Shown here in pieces: positions 17,067-25,148 of a DNA stretch of 64,000 nucleotides (within the stretch, counting starts at the first letter, position 1; each line of letters starts with the position of its first letter). The notes beneath the pieces were generated by a model. The model was given only the letters and a program-made list of their open reading frames with translations. It made no database searches and was not told the origin of the DNA. A program made the position numbers and the translations under genes. The stretch covers positions 525,227-589,226 of the forward strand of contig NZ_JBGKAC010000002.1 of the NCBI RefSeq assembly GCF_041361465.1, in the 5' to 3' direction. Source of the stretch: Halobaculum sp. MBLA0143. Its GTDB lineage: Archaea > Halobacteriota > Halobacteria > Halobacteriales > Haloferacaceae.

Positions 17067-17455
17067 GCTAGCTTGGTCCACCGCTTCTGGTATTACTTTT
17101 GTCCTGAGAGATGGTAGCTGTGGTCTGCAATTTTCTCGATTGCAGTCTGATTAGCCGACGAAATAGAGGGGAAAAATTTCCAGGCACTCGGTCGGTTTGA
17201 GGCATCGAAAGCGGCTATGTGGTTGTTCCCTGTGCTGATCTCGACTAAGCATATTACTTGCGCTAACAGTCCAATCGCGCCCGGCAGCACTCACCTCCGT
17301 GACGCCGGCGATGGGATGCGCACATCTACGAGATGGTGGTCACGGACCTCTCGCGGCGCCCAGGGCTCACCGCAACCAACGAGGTGATTAATACGCAGAG
17401 AGCGGCGACCCTCCACCAACGTTCACCCTCCGAGACTGTGCGAAACCCTCTTACT

Positions 17456-17475
17456 GACTGACTGTTCAGTTAGTC
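17456..17475. promoter_or_regulatory. Operator-like inverted repeat GACTGACTG-TT-CAGTTAGTC
   Basis: Two 9-bp arms separated by TT match at eight of nine positions. Sites of this form are typical of TetR-family dimers, but no TetR-type gene is in the window near it. It could be an orphan operator left by gene loss or serve a regulator elsewhere. Its use is unproven. Confidence 0.4.
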
Positions 17476-17536
17476 GTGGGGCCGCACCCCGTTACCCCAC
17501 ACCGAAGCCCTCGGTCGCTCGGCCCCGTGCCTGTCG

Positions 17537-17559
17537 CCCGACCGCTCCCGTCGGTCGGG
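17537..17559. terminator. GC-rich hairpin downstream of the methylase operon
   Basis: The bases CCCGACCG and CGGTCGGG pair in an 8-bp stem around a 7-base loop. It lies about 60 bp beyond the end of the four-gene minus-strand operon and may help end or protect its transcript. No U-run follows, so it is not a classical intrinsic terminator. Confidence 0.35.
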
Positions 17560-17621
17560 CGCGCTGTCCTCTCGTGACTCGTCTGATGGAGACCGGACGA
17601 GAGGGATCCTCGCCCCCGGCG

Positions 17622-18011
17622 TCACTTCCTGGCGAACGCGTGGGCCGCACCGACTCGGTTCGGCGACTCGACGAACAGGTTCCCGACCGGGAGGTACGCC
17701 GTTCCGCGGTCGCCGTCCACGTCGACACTGAGCACGTCGGCGTCGACGAGTCGACCGTCGAACACGAACTGGACGACCTGCGGCCCGTCCAGCGAGTCCG
17801 TCTCCCGGAGTGTCTCGTGGAGGTCGTCGACTACCGTCTCTCGCTCCGAGTCCGCGACCGCGTACAGCAGCGTCTCGAGCCCGGTGACCGTCACTCGAGT
17901 CTCCACCGGTCGGTCGTGGGCGACCCGGCGGAAGAAGCTCAGGGCGCCCAGTTCTGCGTCGGTCGACTCGATGGGGTCCGTCACGAGGTTGTAGCCCGGT
18001 CGGAGCGACAT
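17622..18011 (-). CDS. Small hypothetical protein, last gene of the PglZ/methylase/ATPase operon
   Basis: A 129-residue acidic soluble protein beginning with ATG 1 bp after the methylase stop codon, hence co-transcribed with it. The sequence contains VETRVTVTGLETLLYAVADSERE and ends NLFVESPNRVGAAHAFARK. It looks like a small alpha/beta domain without catalytic motifs. DUF499 and DUF1156 genes are often accompanied by small unknown proteins (for example DUF3780), but I cannot assign this one. It is probably an accessory component of the same defence-like system. Confidence 0.6.
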   Translation of the reverse strand: MSLRPGYNLVTDPIESTDAELGALSFFRRVAHDRPVETRVTVTGLETLLYAVADSERETVVDDLHETLRETDSLDGPQVVQFVFDGRLVDADVLSVDVDGDRGTAYLPVGNLFVESPNRVGAAHAFARK

Positions 18012-18012
18012 C

Positions 18013-20652
18013 TCAGAACTGCTCCAGGCTCATCGCCATCACGTTCTCGTACCGTTCGTCTCCGGTCGCGTCCGCCAGGAACTCCGCGAGAGCTACCAGA
18101 TCGTCCGATCGCCACTCTCGGAGGAACTCCACGGTGTTCTGGTCCGTCACGTAGCGGTGGTGGAGGTAGTGGACCTTGTCCACGTCGAGGAGATTGTCCG
18201 CGCCGAGATCGTCGCCGTCGGCGTGTAGCTTCCGTTCGACGTGGTCGACGCGCTCGTCGGCCGGAACGGGCACCTTCTGTCCGTCGACGTCTCTCACGAG
18301 CCGTTCGTCCTCGAAGTCGGCCAGACTGAGGTTCTTCGCCAGGAGCTGTTTGTTCAGGGCGTCGTACGGCTCCGGGCCACGGTCGACGAACGCCGCGAAC
18401 GCCTCGCTCGTCGTGTCGATACTGCTCGGGAGGTCGACAGCCCCCGACAGCACCTGCTCGATGACGCCGTCGACAGTCGCCAACGCGTCGTCGATCCCAG
18501 CCCGCTCGCCGTCGTCGTACACCTCGGGGTAGTGGCGGGAGTAGTAGTACAGACACTTTCCGCGGAGGATCACCCCCAGATCTGCCTTCGAGAGGTCGTC
18601 GTGGCGCGCCTGTTCTTCGTCTGCCATCTCCTGGAGCTCGAAGAACAGGTCGCGCTGTAGCTCCGAGAGGGTCGTCCGTTCGTCGACGCGTTCCTTGTTG
18701 GCGTACACGAGAATATCGTACTCCGCGTTGTCGAGCTCGGAGATGTGAGGGTTGTTCGGCATCTCCGACTGGACGGGATACGCGCCGGTGATCGTGAACC
18801 CACTGTCGACGAGTGCCGCCAGGATCACCGACCACGCCTCGTTCTCGTTGTGGTGGTAGGTGAACACCATCTCCCCGTCGTCCTTCAGTACCCGGTGACA
18901 CTCCGAGAATACGTTCGACAACGACTCCACGAAGAACGACTCGTCTTTGTTCGCGCTGTTGTTGGCGACGATCTCCCGCGCCTTCGGCACCAACTCCGGT
19001 CGGAACTCCTCGTAGTCGTCGGCCAACGCCTCCCGCAGCCAGACGTAGAAGTAGTCCGACAGCTCCGAGTACTGGACGTTGTCGTAGTACGGCGGGTCCG
19101 TGATCACGTAGTCGACGGACTCGTCCGGCTGTTCGAGTCGCTCGGCGGTCTGGCAGTGGAGTCCCGCCACCCGGTCTTCCGAGACGGACTCGTCGGAGAC
19201 GTGAAACTGCTCCACGTCGCCGGTCTCGTAGTTCTTCACCTTCTCGAAGGGCTCCTGGCAGAACTGTTTGCCGTCGTGGAGTTTGTCGAAGAAGTTCCTG
19301 ATCGCAACAGAGTTGCTCTCGTGGTTCAGTGGATTCGGTTCAACCGGCTGAACCCGAGGGACGAATGCGTGCCTGTTGAACGTATTCATACCCTTCAGAT
19401 CACGGTAGTGCCACTTCGTCAGCTTCGAGTTGTACTCCAGACAGTTTGACACCCCCGTCACCAGAAACTCCGACACGTTCTGTGCGTCCGCGTCCTCGAA
19501 CGTGCGGTCGGCCACCGCGATCGCCTTCTGCAACAACGTCCCGAACGTGAGGAGGTGCCGTTCGGTGAACAGCTCCGAGAACCGATCGTAGTTGTAGTTC
19601 AACAACGCCTGTGTCTTGTCACCCGACGGAATCTCCTGCTCGGGAATCGGCAACTCCTCGCGCACCGCCGTGAGTCGCTCACGTGCCTCCGCGACCCGCT
19701 CGGCGTCGCGGTCGTCGAACTCCTTCATTTGCTTGGTGCCATGCGGGTCGACGTACTGGAGCGCGAACCGCTCGAACGTCGGCTTCTCGTCGTGGCGTTG
19801 CAGCGTCTCTTTCACGTCGTGTTTGTGCCCGTTCGAACAGGTGTACTTCCCGTAGCCGTACGTCCCGTCGTTCGGATCGAACTGGTGGCCGCAGTTGGGA
19901 CACACCTCGTTGCCGTCTTCCTCGACGGTCACCGTCTCGCCGTCGACCGTCACCGTCGTCCCGGCGTCCAGCCCCTTCCCGCGATCTTCGAGTTCGACTA
20001 TCCGGTCGTCACAGTCCTGATTCGGACAGTAGAGGTAGCCGGACATCGTCTTCTTCGTCTTGGCGAGTTGGTACCGAGGGAACAGTTGGACGTCCTCGCC
20101 ACACTCCAGACAGGGGATTCGCTGTGACTGGAAGTAGTACAGCACCTCACACTCCTGGCCAGTCTCGGGGTCGACGGTCGTGTAGAGTTCGTCCAGTTCC
20201 TCGCGGGTCTCCGCGAGGATGCGGTCGAACTCCCGTTCGAGCACGTCCAGGTCCACCTCGTCGGTGGACTTCTTCTCGACCCACCACGCGACCGGGTTGA
20301 GTTCGTAGCCGATCACGTCCGCGCCGAGTCGGTTCAGCTCGACGAGCGTCGTCCCGCCGCCGGCGAACGGGTCCAACACCGTCGCGTCCGTCTCCATCCG
20401 GTCCGCGTCGGGCGTGATGTACAGCCCGTCGTGGCTCCCGCTCGACCGCTCGGTGAGGATGTCCGTCCTGTCGACCGTATCGTCGGTGAGTGCCGCGAGC
20501 CCGAGCATCCGGAACGTCGACCCCGGGCGACGCGCCCACCACTTGTGCAGTGAGTAGACGGGTCGATACACGTCGCGTCGGTACGTCTCCTTCTCTGCCA
20601 GTTCGTCCATCAGCCGCAAGGGGAGTTTGTCCCAGGAGTCTGTCGTGTTCAC
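18013..20652 (-). CDS. DUF1156-type adenine-specific DNA methylase with zinc ribbons
   Basis: An 879-residue protein. The N-terminus (YSLHKWWARRPGSTFRMLGL) matches DUF1156-type methylases, also seen as PglXI in some BREX systems. An SAM-binding motif DPFAGGGTTLVEL lies at about 89-101 and the catalytic DPPY at about 519-522 (VDYVITDPPYYDNV), in the order expected for amino-methyltransferases acting on adenine N6 or cytosine N4. Several CxxC pairs between about 178 and 275 (PCLECGED, CPNCGH) form zinc ribbons. It starts with GTG 6 bp after the PglZ-like gene and is followed 1 bp later by a small gene. It probably marks self DNA in a restriction-like or BREX-like system. Confidence 0.85.
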   Translation of the reverse strand: MNTTDSWDKLPLRLMDELAEKETYRRDVYRPVYSLHKWWARRPGSTFRMLGLAALTDDTVDRTDILTERSSGSHDGLYITPDADRMETDATVLDPFAGGGTTLVELNRLGADVIGYELNPVAWWVEKKSTDEVDLDVLEREFDRILAETREELDELYTTVDPETGQECEVLYYFQSQRIPCLECGEDVQLFPRYQLAKTKKTMSGYLYCPNQDCDDRIVELEDRGKGLDAGTTVTVDGETVTVEEDGNEVCPNCGHQFDPNDGTYGYGKYTCSNGHKHDVKETLQRHDEKPTFERFALQYVDPHGTKQMKEFDDRDAERVAEARERLTAVREELPIPEQEIPSGDKTQALLNYNYDRFSELFTERHLLTFGTLLQKAIAVADRTFEDADAQNVSEFLVTGVSNCLEYNSKLTKWHYRDLKGMNTFNRHAFVPRVQPVEPNPLNHESNSVAIRNFFDKLHDGKQFCQEPFEKVKNYETGDVEQFHVSDESVSEDRVAGLHCQTAERLEQPDESVDYVITDPPYYDNVQYSELSDYFYVWLREALADDYEEFRPELVPKAREIVANNSANKDESFFVESLSNVFSECHRVLKDDGEMVFTYHHNENEAWSVILAALVDSGFTITGAYPVQSEMPNNPHISELDNAEYDILVYANKERVDERTTLSELQRDLFFELQEMADEEQARHDDLSKADLGVILRGKCLYYYSRHYPEVYDDGERAGIDDALATVDGVIEQVLSGAVDLPSSIDTTSEAFAAFVDRGPEPYDALNKQLLAKNLSLADFEDERLVRDVDGQKVPVPADERVDHVERKLHADGDDLGADNLLDVDKVHYLHHRYVTDQNTVEFLREWRSDDLVALAEFLADATGDERYENVMAMSLEQF

Positions 20653-20658
20653 GCGTGA

Positions 20659-21585
20659 TCACCTCGTGTCGATCCGGAGCACGGGCGTCAGCGCCTCCGG
20701 AATGCTCAACCCGCCGTGAGCGACTCGTTTCGACGCGCCACGGGTCGTCGGTCTGTAGTGACCGGTGACCACGTAGCGCCCGCCGGTGCGTCTGATCACG
20801 TTCGCCTCTCGCAGTCGATCGTAGGCGTACCCCGCCTCGACGTCCGTGTACCGCCCGCCGACGGCGTCCGCGAGCGCCGTCTCGTCGTCGTCAGACAGTC
20901 GGAACGGGTTCCTGCCGACGAAGTTGACGTAGCCGTGGTCGGAGCTGACGAGAAACTCCTCGTGGACGCTCTCGGTGACGACTCGCTCCAACAACCCCTT
21001 CGTGTCCGCGTAGATGTCGGCGAAGCGCTCGACGGAGTAGTTCCCCTTCGTCGACGCTTCGAGCCGCCGGTCGGGGTGGCGGGTCCAGACGAACGCCGGG
21101 TCCGTCCCGGGGAGCTGTGGCACGTCCGTGTCCCCGACGTACCGGAAGTCGTCCCGGGAGACGGCAGACGGGCTCCGTGCGTCGAACCACGCCCGACAGA
21201 CGAACTTCGTCTCGGAGGGCAGCCGTTCGACACCTGCCCAGTCGAGCGACACCGTCCAGTCGTGGTCCGCCCGGAGGTCGCGTTCGAGCGCGAACCCCTC
21301 GCGGAGACTCAGTCCGTCCATCACCACGCCGCAGCCGTGGTCGAGACTCCCGATCGGGTGGTCGCCCGCCGCCGCCTCGAGCGTGTCGTACAGGTCGACA
21401 CCCTGGTCGGCGAGCAGGTGCTCCAACTGTCGTGTCCGGTACTCCGAGTCGCCCAACTCGCGTTCCCTCGTCGCAGACGCCGGCCGCCAAATCCGCCCGA
21501 GACAGTCGAACACGCCGTCGAGCACGGATTCGGAGTGGATCAACGACGCCACCCCGTCCGCGTCGAACAGTGCGTCGTCGGTCAC
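20659..21585 (-). CDS. PglZ-like alkaline phosphatase-superfamily protein
   Basis: A 308-residue protein from the GTG at 21585, which overlaps the ATPase stop by GTGA. Two segments resemble the PglZ core: GCGVVMDGLSLREGFALE (about 80-97), like the metal-binding VVxxDGLR motif, and FLVSSDHGYVNFVGRN (about 208-223), like the TDHG motif. It is far shorter than BREX PglZ proteins (about 800 residues), so it is a minimal PglZ-domain form. The C-terminal part (about 250-290) looks like a winged helix. The longer frame upstream belongs to the opposite frame of the ATPase gene. The call rests on two motifs and on the operon partners. Confidence 0.6.
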   Translation of the reverse strand: MTDDALFDADGVASLIHSESVLDGVFDCLGRIWRPASATRERELGDSEYRTRQLEHLLADQGVDLYDTLEAAAGDHPIGSLDHGCGVVMDGLSLREGFALERDLRADHDWTVSLDWAGVERLPSETKFVCRAWFDARSPSAVSRDDFRYVGDTDVPQLPGTDPAFVWTRHPDRRLEASTKGNYSVERFADIYADTKGLLERVVTESVHEEFLVSSDHGYVNFVGRNPFRLSDDDETALADAVGGRYTDVEAGYAYDRLREANVIRRTGGRYVVTGHYRPTTRGASKRVAHGGLSIPEALTPVLRIDTR

Positions 21586-24380
21586 CGCTCGACCTCCAGC
21601 GTCACTTCGAACGTCGCGTCCTCGGGGGTCGACAGCCCGAGCAACACCTCGTTGAACAGGCGATCCCTGGCGACGGGCTCCCCGAACTCGATGTCGAGCG
21701 TCTCGTCGGTCTCGACCGTGTCGACGACGCCGTCGGTCCCGAGTCCGCGCGTCTCTACCGCCGCCGCCGAGAGCGTCCCCGAGTACCCGACCTCCGCACG
21801 GTGTACCTCGGCGGACACACTCACCTCTCGTTCCAGCGTGTCGATCAGCGTCGGCAGGTCGGTCGCCTCCAACCGTCCGTACGCCGGAACCCGTTCGAGA
21901 GTCTGCTCGTCGTCCGTGCCGTCGGCCCCACCGAGTCCGTCGAGGAGTTCGTCCACGTCTCCGTCTTCCACCTCGACGGTGCCGTCCTCGAGGTCGGTGA
22001 CGTCGAACTCGAAGCCACACGCACAGGTCGTCCCGTCGAGCCGGTCGCCACACTGTGGACACTCGAAGGCAGTCTGCTCCGGCGACCCACCCGAGACGCC
22101 GACGGTGCCGCCGGACCCCCCGCCCGTCGACGTCGACCCGCCGCCGGACTCGCTCGGGGTCGTCGTGTCGATCGTGATCGTCTCTCCGCCTCCGTCGTCC
22201 GGGTCGTCGACGTACTGCTCGTGGACGATCGTGGTCTCGCTCCCGAGACTCCCGACCGACTCGCCGAAGTAGTTCCCGACCTTGATACGCTCCTCTCGAC
22301 AGAGCCGGTCGATCGCATCTTCGAGGTCGGACTCGTCTGTGAGCGTCGGGAGCGTCTCCGAGCGGTAGAAGTCGTTGCGGAGGAACCGGTACTGGACACC
22401 CCCCTGCTCGTGTTCGACGTTCTCGATCACCGCGCCCTCTAGCTCCGAACGGCCGGGAGCGACCACCTCCCGGACGGCCTCGTAGTAGTCGCCGTCGCTC
22501 GACAGTTCCTGCGGGAACAGCCCTCGCTCCGTCGGAACGTGTACCTCGCCGTACTTGTCCGACACCCGGTCGAGTAGGTTCTGGTGGTTCTGTTCGTGGA
22601 CGTCTTCGAACCCCTCTGGGAGCGCTCGTCGTTCCTGCCGCAGCAGTTCCTCTCCGGCGACCACCTTCCGTGCGAGCTCCCGGATCCCAGTGTTGGTGTC
22701 GACGCTCCCCCCGCTCTCCGGCGTCACCAGGACGATAGTGTTGCTGTACTCTCGCTCCTGGCCCGTCGTCAGTGCCTCGAACTGCTCGTCGTAGCTCCGG
22801 TGTGCCGACAGCGAGACGACCAGCTTCAGACGCTTGGTGTCCGGAACGTCCTGTTCCGTGTTGACCGGGTCGAGAACGAACACGTCGTTCTGGCCGTCGA
22901 ACAGTTCCTCGGAGACGAGCCGTTCGACTCGGTGGATCGCGTCGTCCCTGTGGACGTCTTCCGCCTTCTTCTCGATTCGCGCCGCGGGGTTCTCGTCCGT
23001 GTCGAACGCGTACTCGCCGTTGATCCGGAAGACGTGCCAGGCGTGCCCGTACACCCGGTTCTTGAACGTCTGAACTATCTTGTGTGCATTTCCCCCCTTC
23101 CGGAGCGTCCCCATCAACATCCGGTGTCTGTTCGCGCCCTCCTCGCCGCCGCGCGCGAGACTGTGGAGCAACACCGTGTTCAACAGCTCTTCCACGTACT
23201 CGTCGAACGTCCGGTCCTCGCCGTCGCCCGCCGGCTCCCCCAGTCTGTGGTAGTCGTTGAGGTACTTCCCGACGAGTTCGCCGTCGACGAACCGGAACCA
23301 CCCGGAGAACCCGACGACGTCGACGTCTCCGGTGAGGATCAGATCCGTCTCGTGGTAACAGTCCGCCAGGAGTTTCGTCAGGAGTTCGAGCAGACCGCGT
23401 GCGTCCTGGTTCCCCTGTTGTTCGGCGAACTTGTCCATCAGCGTGTCGAGCGTGGTCGGGTGGAAGGGGTAGTACCGCTCGACCCGCGACTCCATCTCCT
23501 GGTAGTCCGACAGTTCGACCTGTTTGTTGTTCCTGTAGACGTCCGTGTACTCCTCGGCGAGCGCCGTGAGTCCCTCCGGGTCAGTTACCTCGCCGACGAG
23601 TCGGTGGAGGATGAACCGGATCTTCTCGTCACGACTCTGTGAGAGGTCGTGTCGGAAGGGGTTCGTCCGTGGGAGAACGTCCGTGACCTCGGGTTCTTCG
23701 AACAACAACGAGACGTAGACCGTGAGTGGCGTGTCCTCGCGCCCGGCCGCTTCGAGCAGATTCTGGAGGAACGCCAGGTTGTCCGCCGTGTAGTCGACTC
23801 GACTGCTCATCCCGAACCAGCGCTCGAACTCGTCGACGAAGATCGCAGTCGGCCGGTCGCCGACGGCGTCGCGGATCTCCCGTGCGCCCGGGGGGTCGCC
23901 GTCGACGTCCAACTCGTCGAGCCCCAGGTAGTCGGCGACCGTGGTGTCGAGCCGTTCGTAGTCGGTATCGAGATTCAGCATCTGGAGCGCCGCCGTCCGG
24001 GTGTCGCTCGGCAGCGTCGCGTCGATTCCGTGTTCGTCGAGCCAGTCGCGGGCGGCCGCCGGCGCGTCGAGCAGGTGGTACACCGCGAGTTCGACGTGGC
24101 TCTTCCCGCTGCCGTACTCGCCCCCGACGACGTGTGCGCCGTCGGTGACGTTGGAGCTCGGGTCGAACTTCTCGGCCGTCTTCTCGACGATCCTCTCCAA
24201 CGTCCGCGTCGGGTACGTGATCCCGAGAATCCGCCGTGCGTCCCGTTCCGGCGACGCCGTGTCGTCGTAGACGTTGTACAGGTTCACCTCGTCTAGGAGG
24301 TCGGCCGTGGTGATGCCGCCCGACTCGTCGCGTATCTCGTCGGACGGCTCGATCAGCTCCGAGATTCGTCTTGCCGTCAC
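21582..24380 (-). CDS. DUF499-type AAA+ ATPase
   Basis: A 932-residue ATPase from the GTG at 24380, with a TATA-like CTTAATC about 25 bp upstream. Walker A is GGEYGSGKSHVEL (about 87-99) and Walker B is TAIFVDEFERWFG (about 177-189). The helical middle and the C-terminal zinc ribbon (ECPQCGDRLDGTTCACGFE, about 771-789) fit DUF499 proteins, which co-occur with DUF1156 methylases in defence islands. An acidic linker rich in Gly/Ser precedes the ribbon. It is the first gene of the operon and overlaps the PglZ-like gene by 4 bp. It likely powers DNA or complex remodelling, as BrxC/PglY does in BREX. Confidence 0.82.
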   Translation of the reverse strand: MTARRISELIEPSDEIRDESGGITTADLLDEVNLYNVYDDTASPERDARRILGITYPTRTLERIVEKTAEKFDPSSNVTDGAHVVGGEYGSGKSHVELAVYHLLDAPAAARDWLDEHGIDATLPSDTRTAALQMLNLDTDYERLDTTVADYLGLDELDVDGDPPGAREIRDAVGDRPTAIFVDEFERWFGMSSRVDYTADNLAFLQNLLEAAGREDTPLTVYVSLLFEEPEVTDVLPRTNPFRHDLSQSRDEKIRFILHRLVGEVTDPEGLTALAEEYTDVYRNNKQVELSDYQEMESRVERYYPFHPTTLDTLMDKFAEQQGNQDARGLLELLTKLLADCYHETDLILTGDVDVVGFSGWFRFVDGELVGKYLNDYHRLGEPAGDGEDRTFDEYVEELLNTVLLHSLARGGEEGANRHRMLMGTLRKGGNAHKIVQTFKNRVYGHAWHVFRINGEYAFDTDENPAARIEKKAEDVHRDDAIHRVERLVSEELFDGQNDVFVLDPVNTEQDVPDTKRLKLVVSLSAHRSYDEQFEALTTGQEREYSNTIVLVTPESGGSVDTNTGIRELARKVVAGEELLRQERRALPEGFEDVHEQNHQNLLDRVSDKYGEVHVPTERGLFPQELSSDGDYYEAVREVVAPGRSELEGAVIENVEHEQGGVQYRFLRNDFYRSETLPTLTDESDLEDAIDRLCREERIKVGNYFGESVGSLGSETTIVHEQYVDDPDDGGGETITIDTTTPSESGGGSTSTGGGSGGTVGVSGGSPEQTAFECPQCGDRLDGTTCACGFEFDVTDLEDGTVEVEDGDVDELLDGLGGADGTDDEQTLERVPAYGRLEATDLPTLIDTLEREVSVSAEVHRAEVGYSGTLSAAAVETRGLGTDGVVDTVETDETLDIEFGEPVARDRLFNEVLLGLSTPEDATFEVTLEVER

Positions 24381-24576
24381 GACCGCTAGAGCGACGGCTT
24401 CTGGATTAAGCGCTCGTAGCTTATCTAGCAACTGAGGTGAGAATACTAGATGTCGTCGCAGTCGAGGCGACACGCTCGTCGGTGTCGGCCCGCCGCAGCC
24501 CCCGTCGCTGCCACCGAGCCGTCGCCGACGTGACGGTCGAGCGGCGACAGCACAGCGGCGAGTTCTCCCGACCGCC

Positions 24577-24975
24577 TCACTCCACGGCGTCGACGCTGTC
24601 GTGCGCGAGGTACGCCGTGAGGTCGGTCGCGGAGACGAGCCCGACGACACCGCCGTCGACGACCGGGAGGTGTTGTACGTCGGCGGCAGCCATCCGGCCG
24701 GCGGCGCTCGCAATCGGGGTGTCGACTCCGACCGTCTCGACGTCCGTCGTGGCGTAGTCCGTCACGGGCGCGTCGGGGTCCGTCTCCCCGGCGACAACGT
24801 CCGACAGGAAGTCGGTCGCTGTCACGACCCCGACGAGCTCGTCGTCGTCGGTGACCAGCAGCGAGCCGATCTCTTCTTCCAACAGCGTCGCGGCGGCGTG
24901 GCTCGCGGTCGCGTCCGGCGAGACGGTCACGACCGGGGTCGTCATCAGACTCTCGATTGGCGTCGTCTCTGACAT
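24577..24975 (-). CDS. CBS-pair signalling protein
   Basis: A 132-residue soluble protein made only of two CBS domains: PIESLMTTPVVTVSPDATASHAA through GVVTATDFLSDVV, and PVTDYATTDVETVGVDTPI through GLVSATDLTAYL. CBS pairs bind adenosine nucleotides and regulate partner proteins. Free-standing ones are common in archaea. The ATG start is followed at once by the first domain. The gene lies alone between the defence operon and the phototaxis operon. Its target cannot be identified. Confidence 0.88.
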   Translation of the reverse strand: MSETTPIESLMTTPVVTVSPDATASHAAATLLEEEIGSLLVTDDDELVGVVTATDFLSDVVAGETDPDAPVTDYATTDVETVGVDTPIASAAGRMAAADVQHLPVVDGGVVGLVSATDLTAYLAHDSVDAVE

Positions 24976-25148
24976 CGTGTGTCGAACTGTGGCGCCAGCC
25001 AGTTATCACCACCGGGCGCCGGAGTGAGTGTGGACGACACACGAACGGATACGGTGTTTCGGACGCCAACGGCCTCTCACACAGGTTTATATCACAAGTG
25101 GTATTCACAGGTCATAAGTGACTAGGTACACTAACGTTGTCAGAACGG

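Larger units (their letters stand above)
17082..17621. other. Intergenic region with operator-like palindrome and hairpin, possible gene remnant
   Basis: No intact gene is supported. A frame around 17310-17460 reads LYEMVVTDLSRRPGLTATNEVINTQ, which looks protein-like but lacks a start and may be a remnant. The segment 17120-17280 is A/T-richer. Two discrete elements, an inverted repeat at 17456-17475 and a GC hairpin at 17537-17559, are listed separately. Confidence 0.4.

Noticed and set aside
20659..23301. 880-residue minus-strand frame joining the PglZ-like gene with upstream sequence
   Set aside because: The first about 570 residues are an Arg-rich shadow of the ATPase gene; the real gene starts at GTG 21585.
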